Notes under the pieces: generated by a model
The model's input: only the letters and a program-made list of their open reading frames with translations
Told to the model about the DNA's origin: nothing
The model's database searches: none
IMG/VR virus record: IMGVR_UViG_3300024423_000001
Span: 1-63,851 of that record
Direction: 5' to 3' (one strand)
DNA from: a virus
DNA: 63,851 nucleotides
In this document: positions 22,412-29,714 of the stretch, one piece after another
Numbering within the stretch: position 1 is the stretch's first letter
Layout: each line of letters opens with the position of its first letter
Translations under genes and position numbers: made by a program

Positions 22412-22797
22412 TTCTTCTCACCTGATCGGAAGGATCGGGAGTCGAACCCGATACCAATACCACACCTTCCACGAGGGAAGAAATAACGCCTGCCTCACGA
22501 ATCGAGACAGGCTCCAAATTATAAATGAAGCAATGACTGTCACCACTAATAATCTCTCGCTGCACCTCTCACTAACCGTCCTTCCCGATTAGTTTTTACC
22601 CCACTCTCGCGGCGAGTTGTTCTCGCCTTAATGTTGTTCCTGTCTTTCCCTCCGCGCACGCATATTATCTCAGACAGGAGTCCCAAGCGAGAACCTTCCT
22701 CGCCGCTTGCGTAGGAACCGCTCGGGTTGGGAAGGTTCAACCCTCACTCGCCCCATCGAGCGGGAACTTCCGCGGCTCTTCCCACCTTCATTCGACT
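22412..22797 (-). ncRNA. Long structured 5' leader of the early arm
   Basis: The minus-strand TATA box at 22820-22830 predicts a start near 22797, leaving about 385 nt untranslated. It is clearly GC-richer than the surroundings and packed with hairpins on the minus strand: GGCGAG/CTCGCC (22611-22627), TCCTGTCT/AGACAGGA (22638-22645 with 22672-22679), a 9-bp stem 22488-22512 and the tRNA-like stem 22428-22470. A 64-codon ORF (22546-22740) overlaps but has low-complexity Arg/Gly content, so I prefer RNA. Possible roles: riboregulator, processed small RNA, or packaging or replication signal. Confidence 0.5.
22428..22470 (-). ncRNA. tRNA-like acceptor/T-arm minihelix
   Basis: Minus strand: GGAAGG pairs with CCTTCC (6 bp) and ATCGGG with CCCGAT (6 bp), closing the 7-nt loop TTCGACT, which matches the T-loop consensus TTCRANY. 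The 12 bp equal the acceptor plus T-stem stack of a tRNA; a 12-nt strand replaces the D and anticodon arms. No full tRNA can be drawn. RNase P recognises such minihelices, so the leader could be processed here. Confidence 0.55.
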
Positions 22798-22819
22798 ACG
22801 TATATAGGTTAGTTGAGGG

Positions 22820-22830
22820 TATATAAATAA
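22820..22830 (-). promoter_or_regulatory. TATA box of the leftward early arm
   Basis: On the minus strand TTATTTATATA, preceded by CGAAAG as a BRE-like element. A second TATA-like string lies at about 22796-22808. Transcription would start about 22-27 nt downstream and run through the leader. Confidence 0.55.
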
Positions 22831-22909
22831 CTTTCGATCATCTATAAAATTCTTTCAACATTACCATCATCAGCTTCAGAGCGGGACCCTCCGTTCATCA
22901 GTAAACCTT

Positions 22910-22918
22910 TTTATAATA
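22910..22918 (+). promoter_or_regulatory. TATA box for a rightward structured RNA
   Basis: TTTATAATA with GTAAAC upstream. Its expected start, 25-30 nt downstream, coincides with the first base of the GC-rich stem at 22941. Confidence 0.5.
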
Positions 22919-22940
22919 ACAGATCTAGATAATAAATTGA

Positions 22941-23006
22941 GGCGCGGGAAGATGTATGAATTGCCGCAGTCTTCCTGCCTTCGCCCGTCCTATCCCTTCC
23001 CGCGCC
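22941..23006 (+). ncRNA. Putative 66-nt structured RNA closed by an 11-bp stem
   Basis: GGCGCGGGAAG (22941-22951) is perfectly complementary to 22996-23006. An alternative stem GGAAGA/TCTTCC (22947-22952 with 22970-22975) competes with it, so the RNA could switch. It starts where the TATA box at 22910 predicts. A 19-codon ORF (ATG 22952, TGA 23009) fits inside; whether translated is unknown. It is GC-rich in an AT-rich region. Confidence 0.5.
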
Positions 23007-23100
23007 AATGACCTTTCTCGGACGCAAGCGACAGCGGACTTAGGAATAGATGAAATTAAGAATGGTTTATAAGCTATAGATCATATCTGAGTTACCTCAA

Positions 23101-23156
23101 GGTTCGTTAGCTGCAGGATCTTAGTTAGTTGGTGGCTCGTTAGCTATAGGATCTCA
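23101..23156. repeat. 23-bp direct repeat pair in the hub
   Basis: Copies at 23101-23123 and 23134-23156 (GGTTCGTTAGCTGCAGGATC versus GGCTCGTTAGCTATAGGATC in their first 20 bases). The second copy overlaps an inverted repeat ATCTCA/TGAGAT (23151-23167). Possible initiator or regulator binding sites. Confidence 0.5.
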
Positions 23157-23238
23157 CCTACTGAGATTCTAAGGAGACTTATTAGTTATAATAATTATAA
23201 TATAAGCTTAATATAGCTATAGACTATGATATTAAGAT

Positions 23239-23620
23239 AATGTTCACGAACCTGAATGGACTGATTACAACAAAACAAGGCCTTATATTAATAATAATAT
23301 AAACCACAGGATATCTATAGATTATATAGTAACGACTACAAGGGGAAATGGACTGACTATAACAAGACCGTATATGTTAAGATAAGTTAAGGAAACTAAT
23401 AGGTTAAGAAAGAGGAAAAGGACAAGATATAACTTACTATAAGTTTAATCAGGGGTGATCACGGTCCTAAGATAGACTAAGTACAGTAGATCCTAATATT
23501 ATAATAATAATTAATTAATAATATATTAATTATAAATTAAAGGCCACCGGTCTAGCAGTGAAAGTAATAGTTAGCTTAGTAGACAGTTCCAGTACTTGGC
23601 ATTTACAGTAATGTTCACGA
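23239..23620. repeat. Interleaved short direct repeats in the hub
   Basis: AATGTTCACGAA occurs at about 23239 and again at about 23610. ATGGACTGA followed by a T/C-variable TAYAACAA occurs at about 23256 and 23348. Spacing of 90-370 bp is irregular, unlike classical iterons. Confidence 0.4.
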
Positions 23621-23812
23621 ATAGGTCAAGGTTATAATATTATTAACATAACGAGGCATCGCTTACAGGTTCCGAAAATTTCACGAGCATATTATATGGA
23701 GAGAGGCTGAATTTGAATAAGTTATCGCGCTTGCGGGATCTTTGTTGTCATAGTTTCGTTTGGCTCGTAAGCGTGTCTGTGTTGTCCCTCTCATCCCTCG
23801 CGCACGCAACGT

Positions 23813-23913
23813 GAGGATGGACTCTGAAAACTTTAATTCCAATTCGATGAAGACAGTTTTCTCATATTAGCAAATATTTTTCACAGTGATGGCAGTGATC
23901 CGAGTCCATCCTC
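23813..23913 (+). ncRNA. Possible structured RNA closed by a 12-bp inverted repeat
   Basis: GAGGATGGACTC (23813-23824) is the perfect reverse complement of 23902-23913. Inside, GAAAACT and AGTTTTC form a nested stem. A TATA-like CATATTATATGG lies near 23686, rather far upstream. It could be a small RNA, part of the late leader, or a protein-binding cruciform. Confidence 0.35.
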
Positions 23914-23951
23914 TGTGTTAGAGTTGTCTTCTATTACGAAGAGAAGGAACT

Positions 23952-24107
23952 ATGAAGCCATATATAGGTGATTCTGAGGGCGAGTCGCGGGACGATCTCC
24001 CGCCTCGTGGGTTCGGTCTGTTGATAGGGACAGCGGCTCAAGGGTCCGAACGCAGACGAGGTCGACCTCGCACGGACGAGGAGCGTCGGGAGCGCCACTT
24101 TCAGTAG
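23952..24107 (+). CDS. Small AT-hook-like protein, 51 aa
   Basis: ATG 23952 with GAGAAGGAAC upstream, TAG 24105-24107. C-terminal RRRGRPRTDEERRERH includes an AT-hook-like GRPR, seen in DNA-binding and small-terminase N-termini. It is the first gene of the late arm, just before the terminase genes. The 122 nt to the next gene are open in another frame (CYYYPQRLKW...), which might mean a longer or frameshifted protein. Confidence 0.5.
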   Translation: MKPYIGDSEGESRDDLPPRGFGLLIGTAAQGSERRRGRPRTDEERRERHFQ

Positions 24108-24229
24108 CTGCTATTACTATCCTCAGCGACTCAAGTGGTTCAGGTGCTATTATCCACCAGGGAAGGCGTCACTCCAGTACCTCTTTCTTCTATTACGGTT
24201 GTATCTCTATCAAGTTGAGCAGTTGAAGG

Positions 24230-24661
24230 ATGAAGCTCTCAAAGGTAACATCAGGGATGGAGGCGGACTTCTGGTCGGGCAAGCTTACGGTCGAGGAGAT
24301 AGCGGAGCAGACGGGCTATACAGAGGAGGCAGTAGTTCAGCATCTGTTGTTCGAGACCGAGACAGGTCGGTTGTTGGCGAGGAATCTTCGGGAGTTTCGA
24401 GAGGAGACAAAGCGGATATTCAGTGAGCAACTCAAGTTATTGCCGGAGTTCTTTGCGAAGCCGGTTGAGGAGCTGCGGTATGTGTTCGATGATCTACTGG
24501 CACGATACAAAGTCGAGGAAGACCTTAGTCAGAAGCTGGCTATCGCTCGCGAGCTCCGTCAGATCGTTGATACTTTGCTGAGGCATCAACCACGTGGTGA
24601 GGTCCAGGTCTCGAAGATCTCGGAGATAAGGTCTGACTATGAGAGAGTATTCAAAAATTGA
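24230..24661 (+). CDS. Terminase small subunit-like protein, 143 aa
   Basis: N-terminal helix-turn-helix (LTVEEIAEQTGYTEEAVVQHL, longest quoted part EEIAEQTGYTEEAVVQ) and a long helical C-terminal region, the usual layout of TerS. It overlaps the large subunit start by 23 nt. It would recognise viral DNA for packaging. Confidence 0.7.
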   Translation: MKLSKVTSGMEADFWSGKLTVEEIAEQTGYTEEAVVQHLLFETETGRLLARNLREFREETKRIFSEQLKLLPEFFAKPVEELRYVFDDLLARYKVEEDLSQKLAIARELRQIVDTLLRHQPRGEVQVSKISEIRSDYERVFKN

Positions 24662-25937
24662 ATATTTCCACAAACACTATGCGATCGAACAGTTATGGGG
24701 TGGCAAGCTTGACGGTTGGCAGGTCAGGTTCATTGAAAAGTATTACCCATTTGATAGGTATCGTCGGATACTCATTAAGGCTCCACGGTCAGCGAGGAAG
24801 TCAACGACAGTGGACTTGCTGTTGACTGACTATGTGTTGAATAACCCAGGAACGTTTGCGATAATAGCATCAGTAGGACAGGATCAATCGTCAGAACATA
24901 TTAGAACGATCAAGTCTATATTGGAAGTGTCGGGTTTGAAGAAAGAGGCCATTAATTTTAGTGAACCTTACAACAGGTCAGAACTCAACTTTAGGAACGG
25001 GTCTCGAATCCACGCTATTCCACAGAGTGAGGGGCAGGTGGGCTTTCATCCGCATTTCCTATTTGTGGATGAGATGTCGCGTATATCAACTGAATTTTTC
25101 TGGAGTGTATTGAACCCGATGGGGCAGGCTATTAAGGATCAAGTCCGGGTCTTGGCGTCAACCCCGAAGGGTGTATTTAATGCTTTCTATGAACTCTTTC
25201 ATTCAAAGACATACGAGGTCGTGGATGTGAAGATTTCCGAGTGCCCATGGATAACGAAGGAGCGGCTTCAAGAAGCACGGTCTCACATGCCGGAGGTGCT
25301 GTATAAGCAAGAGATATTGGGTGAATTCATTGAGACGACGTATTCGGTCTTCACCGCTGAGGTGTTGGAAAAGGTAAAGGTTACATCAGTGAGCTCCTAC
25401 ATTTCACCGTTTGTGGCTGGTGTCGACCTGGGTCGGAAGCGAGATTATTCAGCGATTGTGGTATTGGATTCGGTAGGTAATGTGTATCTGTCAGAGTTCT
25501 TCAAGGGTTCATGGGAGTCGCAGATCATGAGGTTGAAGAGTGTGATCGAGTCGATACCCGTGAGTTTGACCTATGTCGATTCGACCGGTGTGGGTGATGG
25601 AATATTCGAGTTCTTATCGAAGACAGTGGATTGCTACTTCAGACCTTACCAGTTTACGTCGAAATCGAAGATGGACTTGGTGAACAAGCTCGTAGTGGCA
25701 CTTGAGCAAGGGAGGATCCATATACCGGTCAGACATAAACATCTATTGGAGCAGTTGAGTATGTTCTCCTACTTGGACGAATCGTTTGAGAAGATGGGCG
25801 CGAGGAGGGGGTTCGATGATCTTGTGATGGCATTAGGATTGGCAAACTTAGGATTATCTTTCCGGGTAGGTAAGTCAATGGCGTTAGACTTTATTGAAGA
25901 TTCAGGCTATGGAAGAGAGGTGATGCGAATTGCCTGA
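24639..25937 (+). CDS. terL: Terminase large subunit
   Basis: 432 aa. ATPase: Walker A KAPRSARKST (about 48-57), Walker B LFVDEMSR (D144, E145), coupling motif LASTPKG. Nuclease (RNase H fold): VAGVDLGRKRDYS, TYVDSTGVGD and GFDDLVMALGLA carry the acidic residues. All essential motifs are present. It packages DNA into the prohead through the portal encoded next. Confidence 0.95.
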   Translation: MREYSKIEYFHKHYAIEQLWGGKLDGWQVRFIEKYYPFDRYRRILIKAPRSARKSTTVDLLLTDYVLNNPGTFAIIASVGQDQSSEHIRTIKSILEVSGLKKEAINFSEPYNRSELNFRNGSRIHAIPQSEGQVGFHPHFLFVDEMSRISTEFFWSVLNPMGQAIKDQVRVLASTPKGVFNAFYELFHSKTYEVVDVKISECPWITKERLQEARSHMPEVLYKQEILGEFIETTYSVFTAEVLEKVKVTSVSSYISPFVAGVDLGRKRDYSAIVVLDSVGNVYLSEFFKGSWESQIMRLKSVIESIPVSLTYVDSTGVGDGIFEFLSKTVDCYFRPYQFTSKSKMDLVNKLVVALEQGRIHIPVRHKHLLEQLSMFSYLDESFEKMGARRGFDDLVMALGLANLGLSFRVGKSMALDFIEDSGYGREVMRIA

Positions 25938-27405
25938 CGCGCAGGTGAGGTACATCAAACTTCCGCAATTACCGAGGGAGACATTGTGGCGGTTCAAGGG
26001 TATAATACCGCCTCGGATACTGTACAATCCGCTGTTGCTTTACTATCTGTCGTTGACGTGTCCGGATGTGAACTCGATCATATTCAAGCACGTGAACAAG
26101 GTCCTACGGAACCGTTACTCGATAGAGGCGAGGTTCAAACTCAAGTGTCCAGTGTGTGGTTATGAGTCATTGGAAACAAGGCAGACAGAGTGTCCACAGT
26201 GTGGTAGTCGCATGGAGGAGCCTGATGCAGCAGAGAAGACAAAAGTTTCAAGATTTCTCGAGCGGGCAAATCCAGAAGGTGAGTCTTTCCACTCTGTTCT
26301 ACTTCAGTTCTTGACAGCACTTGACACGTTTGACGATGCATATCTGATTATTCCGAAGTCGTATGTCGTGAAGGACAACGAGATCGTCTTTGAGCGTCCA
26401 GAGGGTGTCTATGCATCGAGTCCATTGTTCACGAGGCTGGTTAGGGATGAGAGAGGTAGGCTTGCAGAAATTTACTTTTGTCCAGAGCATCGGAGTCTTG
26501 CATTAGAGAAGCCAGGGGTATGTCCAGAATGTGGTCTTGAACTCAGACGGGCAGTCTGTGCAGCGACGTCTGCTCCAATGGCATTCGGGCAAGGTGCTGA
26601 GGTCTACTATTCAGAGGACGAAGTTATCCATGCGTCCTTCTTCAATCCTTCAAGGTTCGGTGGACTGTCGCCTCTGATTCCGTTATACGAGACAGTAGTG
26701 ACATTGATCATGATGAAACGTTATATCGGGAGTTACTATCGGTTCGGTCGTGCGCCACGTGGACTGTTCTATGCGAAGTCGCCGAATCCTGATCAGCTAA
26801 TCAAGTTGTGGAAAGAGGCACTAACAAAGTTGAAAGAAGATCCTCTCTGGATTCCTATGCTGGCGGTTCCTACGAACGTTTCGAGAGAGGAGTCATCGGA
26901 TCTGCGGTATGTTTCAATCTCACCTACATTACAGGAGTTGGATTATGAGCGTGTAAGAAACGAGCTGAGGAGAGAGATAGCGAGTTACTACGGACTATCT
27001 AATTTAGCAATCAATGACTTAGAGGGAGTCGGGGGCTTGAACTCGGAGACTCAACAACTTAAGTTGGAAGATATTCAGTTATCATTGCTTAACAGCTATC
27101 TCAACGAAGACATTCTGCCTCAGTTGTGCAAGAAGTTAGGTTTCCAAGACTGGCTGATCAAGGTTAATCCGGTTGAGCCTGAGGATATGGAGCGGAAGTG
27201 GTCAATCAAGCGTTCGGAGGCAGCGTATGCTCAGCAGTTAGCGGAGATGGGAATTCGGGTCACGTTTACTGAAGATGGTAACTTTGAATTCGAGCCGGGT
27301 GAGGTATCGGTGCCAGGTGTTGGTGGAGAGGAGGCTGAAGAGTTCGAACTTTCTAACGATGATCTGGATTCTATTGTGAACGAGTTGCTCAAAGAAGAGT
27401 CATGA
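25930..27405 (+). CDS. Portal protein with two zinc ribbons
   Basis: 491 aa, TTG start at 25930 overlapping terL. Position, length and segments such as VIHASFFNPSRFGGLSPL and the long helices ending in YYGLSNLAIND fit the portal family. Two inserted zinc ribbons are evident: C73, C76, C88, C91 (CPVCGYE, CPQCGS) and a second around residues 180-200 (CPEHRS, CPECGLE). Ribbons are not part of classical portals and may stabilise the dodecamer. An acidic C-terminus follows. Confidence 0.85.
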   Translation: MPDAQVRYIKLPQLPRETLWRFKGIIPPRILYNPLLLYYLSLTCPDVNSIIFKHVNKVLRNRYSIEARFKLKCPVCGYESLETRQTECPQCGSRMEEPDAAEKTKVSRFLERANPEGESFHSVLLQFLTALDTFDDAYLIIPKSYVVKDNEIVFERPEGVYASSPLFTRLVRDERGRLAEIYFCPEHRSLALEKPGVCPECGLELRRAVCAATSAPMAFGQGAEVYYSEDEVIHASFFNPSRFGGLSPLIPLYETVVTLIMMKRYIGSYYRFGRAPRGLFYAKSPNPDQLIKLWKEALTKLKEDPLWIPMLAVPTNVSREESSDLRYVSISPTLQELDYERVRNELRREIASYYGLSNLAINDLEGVGGLNSETQQLKLEDIQLSLLNSYLNEDILPQLCKKLGFQDWLIKVNPVEPEDMERKWSIKRSEAAYAQQLAEMGIRVTFTEDGNFEFEPGEVSVPGVGGEEAEEFELSNDDLDSIVNELLKEES

Positions 27406-28178
27406 AATTAATCAGGCTTGGTGATTCATATTTCATACCAGTATCGAAGGCAGTTGCTCGGAGATTCATTCGGGGCAGAGCTGAACGTCGGTTGCGGAAG
27501 ACGATTCGTGAGCGAATAGACCAGGTCATTGATCGTGTACTGAATGAGGTTGATCCTGAATTCCTTGGTGAGAGCACCGACGAAGTGGTTCAACAGATTA
27601 CTGACGCCGTCATAAGTGAGTTCCGACGTGACTGGACTCGGGCTGTATCAGAGTTGTATCTCTCTACGAAGCGTCGTGTTGCGAGGAGGTTGAGGCAGAA
27701 GATGCGGTTTACCGCCGAGGACATGGATTCACTCAGGCTAGTGACCCAGGGTCCAATTCTCAGGCGCGTCTACGAAGGTCTGAGTAAGGTGTTGTTGGAC
27801 AAGATCAATGAGCGAGTTAAGGAATACTTCAAGCATGGTGACTTCGAGCGATTGGTGAGAGAGATCAAGGAAGTTGGTAACATGACGTATTCACGTGCGG
27901 ACAGGATAGCACGGACGGAGTCGGGTGTGGTCGAGAACCTTGCACTTGCGGGTGCGTATCGCGAATCGGATCCCGAGGGTAAGCGTCGGTATCGGTGGGT
28001 ATCTATTCCAGATGAGCGTCGGACCGAGTGGTGTAAGAAGATTTCAGAACTGACCTGGCATGGTGTGACACTTGAGGAATTGAGAGAAATAATTAAAGAA
28101 CATGGTGATCCGAGGTTGAAAGATAGGAGACCATTTCAGGTCCATATAAATTGCAGGTCGACAATTCAACCTGTGTAG
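27402..28178 (+). CDS. Mu gpF-like minor head protein
   Basis: 258 aa. The C-terminal domain shows the gpF signature: ADRIARTESG, then RYRWVSIPDERRTEWCKK and the final HINCRSTIQPV. The N-terminal half is a basic coiled coil. Role: head morphogenesis, probably ejected or internal. It overlaps the portal gene by 4 nt. Confidence 0.85.
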   Translation: MKLIRLGDSYFIPVSKAVARRFIRGRAERRLRKTIRERIDQVIDRVLNEVDPEFLGESTDEVVQQITDAVISEFRRDWTRAVSELYLSTKRRVARRLRQKMRFTAEDMDSLRLVTQGPILRRVYEGLSKVLLDKINERVKEYFKHGDFERLVREIKEVGNMTYSRADRIARTESGVVENLALAGAYRESDPEGKRRYRWVSIPDERRTEWCKKISELTWHGVTLEELREIIKEHGDPRLKDRRPFQVHINCRSTIQPV

Positions 28179-28189
28179 GAGGTGTTGAG

Positions 28190-28615
28190 ATGGGCATATT
28201 TAAGAAGAAGGAGTCGAAGAAGGGAGACTCGGATGAGTTGCTCCAGACGATGCTCTCGATGCTGGAGGCAGTGAAGAGTTCGGTGGATGAATTGGCGAAG
28301 AAGGTTGAGGCGCTAAGCGCTCGTGAACATGGTGAAGCCTCAACAGAAGAAGTTTCAGAGGCGGTGAAGTCAGCAGTTGAGAAGTGCTTGCAGGATCATG
28401 AGGAGAAGATGTCGCTACCGGTTCGGAAGGCGGTATTGGAAGGACTTGAGTCGTTGGGCTTCCGACCGGTGAGTAAGCCCGACCACTCGCCGCAAGCGTT
28501 CCCGAGTGTGCCGCCATCAGACGTCACGTCAGTATCGAACGAAGAGCTGTTGAAGATGTCATGGGAGGAGGTCCACAAGTTAGCACAGCTCGCGAAGGAG
28601 GAATCTGAAGAATGA
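28190..28615 (+). CDS. Coiled-coil head-module protein, 141 aa
   Basis: ATG 28190 (MGIFKKKESKKG) has GGAGGTG upstream; the frame is open to 28151. Lys-rich start, a long heptad region (LLQTMLSMLEAVKSSVDELAKKVEAL), a Pro-rich linker, then a short helix. Possibly an internal scaffold or head protein; unknown. Confidence 0.6.
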   Translation: MGIFKKKESKKGDSDELLQTMLSMLEAVKSSVDELAKKVEALSAREHGEASTEEVSEAVKSAVEKCLQDHEEKMSLPVRKAVLEGLESLGFRPVSKPDHSPQAFPSVPPSDVTSVSNEELLKMSWEEVHKLAQLAKEESEE

Positions 28616-28815
28616 CCAATGGGGTGGACATCGTAGTTGGACCAATCTCGTTAAACTCTCAGTCTGCGACATCAGGCAGTTACGGGCAGACTTCGCTCGC
28701 GAGCGGAATATATCGAAAGATCGAGAGCTACGATAATGATGTGAATGACGTAGTTCAGATGGAGGCGTTCCCGGTAGGTGCAGGTCGTGTAGCCGTGATA
28801 ATTCTCCACAAGTGA
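28612..28815 (+). CDS. Small hypothetical head-module protein, 67 aa
   Basis: ATGA overlap with the previous gene. Beta-rich, Ser/Gly-rich (VGPISLNSQSATSGSYG), ending in a hydrophobic strand (RVAVIILHK). Possible head decoration; unknown. Confidence 0.55.
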   Translation: MTNGVDIVVGPISLNSQSATSGSYGQTSLASGIYRKIESYDNDVNDVVQMEAFPVGAGRVAVIILHK

Positions 28816-29714
28816 TGAAGCTTGTTCTGTTAGGCACGGGAGATGGTAAGGTAAAGGATAGAAAGGATAGCTCATTATGGCTTGAGCGTGGTTCGGTTGC
28901 TATTCAGTTCGACCGTAGTGATGACCATCGAGATTATCAAAAGCCCGATGTGTTGTTCATAACGCATTACCATCCTGACCATTATTCCAGAGATGCAGTT
29001 GCTGGTATCGAACGGGTATACGGTCCGGAGGAGCGTGACAACGTTAAGTTGGCTAAGGCGCGGGAAGTTATTGACGACATTGAGGTTCGAGCTGTGCCGG
29101 TCGATCATTCGGTTCAGTCAAAGACAGTTGTCTATTTTGTCTTTACTCCAGAGCTGAGGTTTCTCTATGCACCTGATCTGCTAACGATGCCCGCATCTTA
29201 TGAGTTGTATCGTAGACTTGACCTCTATATCGGTTGTGGTTCTTCTCCAGATCGTGACATTGTCTATGCAACTCCGGACGGTGAAGTTGGGCATATCTCT
29301 ATGAGAAACCAAGAGAAGTTCGTCAGACGATTAGCACCAAGCGCGAGAATAGTATGGACTCATATTTCTGAAGAGACTGGGAGTCAAGTTGACGGATTGC
29401 CGAATGATGGTAATGTCATATTCGACTCCGAGAGTGAGACAAGAAAGGCGCTGGACTATCTCGTGTGGATACCTGGGTTCATTAGTCAGACAGGTTCAAG
29501 TGTGTATGGGAAGTTGGTGGGCAATGAGGTTCGATCGCCTGACCAGGCTCGTGATATTGACATAGTGATGAGGTTCGAGGAACGGCTTGGAAGGCTGTAT
29601 CTCGACCGGGCTGCGAGGTTGAAGATAGATAGATTCGTGGAGGCTGTTCGAGGTTCAAAACCTCAGTGGCAGAAAGGAGATGAGTCGCGTCTTATTGTTG
29701 AGGAACTGCATTGA
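28815..29714 (+). CDS. Metallo-beta-lactamase-fold hydrolase fused to a nucleotidyltransferase-like domain
   Basis: 299 aa. N-terminal MBL fold: ITHYHPDHY (H51, H53, D55, H56), a later His in VDHSVQ, Asp in YAPDLL and His in WTHISEE complete the metal ligands. No beta-CASP insert. The C-terminal 100 residues show the minimal NTase pattern GSSVYGKLV then DIDIVMRFE (GS...DxD). A nuclease plus nucleotidyltransferase directly upstream of a ligase suggests nucleic-acid end processing. The NTase call is by motif only. Confidence 0.65.
   Translation: MKLVLLGTGDGKVKDRKDSSLWLERGSVAIQFDRSDDHRDYQKPDVLFITHYHPDHYSRDAVAGIERVYGPEERDNVKLAKAREVIDDIEVRAVPVDHSVQSKTVVYFVFTPELRFLYAPDLLTMPASYELYRRLDLYIGCGSSPDRDIVYATPDGEVGHISMRNQEKFVRRLAPSARIVWTHISEETGSQVDGLPNDGNVIFDSESETRKALDYLVWIPGFISQTGSSVYGKLVGNEVRSPDQARDIDIVMRFEERLGRLYLDRAARLKIDRFVEAVRGSKPQWQKGDESRLIVEELH

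Larger units (their letters stand above)
23007..23951. other. AT-rich non-coding region, candidate replication origin
   Basis: No credible gene in about 945 bp. It contains very AT-rich tracts (for example 23500-23540), a 23-bp imperfect direct repeat, two further short direct repeats and a 12-bp inverted repeat (listed separately), between the two divergent arms. Archaeal virus origins often sit at such strand switches. No DnaA-box or origin-recognition-box consensus could be assigned by eye. Confidence 0.5.

Noticed and set aside
22428-22470. attP site for integration at a tRNA gene
   Set aside because: No integrase or other recombinase gene is recognisable in the complete genome.
22428-22520. 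Complete tRNA gene
   Set aside because: Only acceptor and T-arm can be drawn; no D-arm or valid anticodon loop with a matching 5' strand.
22546-22740. 64-aa ORF in the leader as a gene
   Set aside because: Arg/Gly low-complexity content and dense hairpins favour a structured RNA; no ribosome-binding site was seen.
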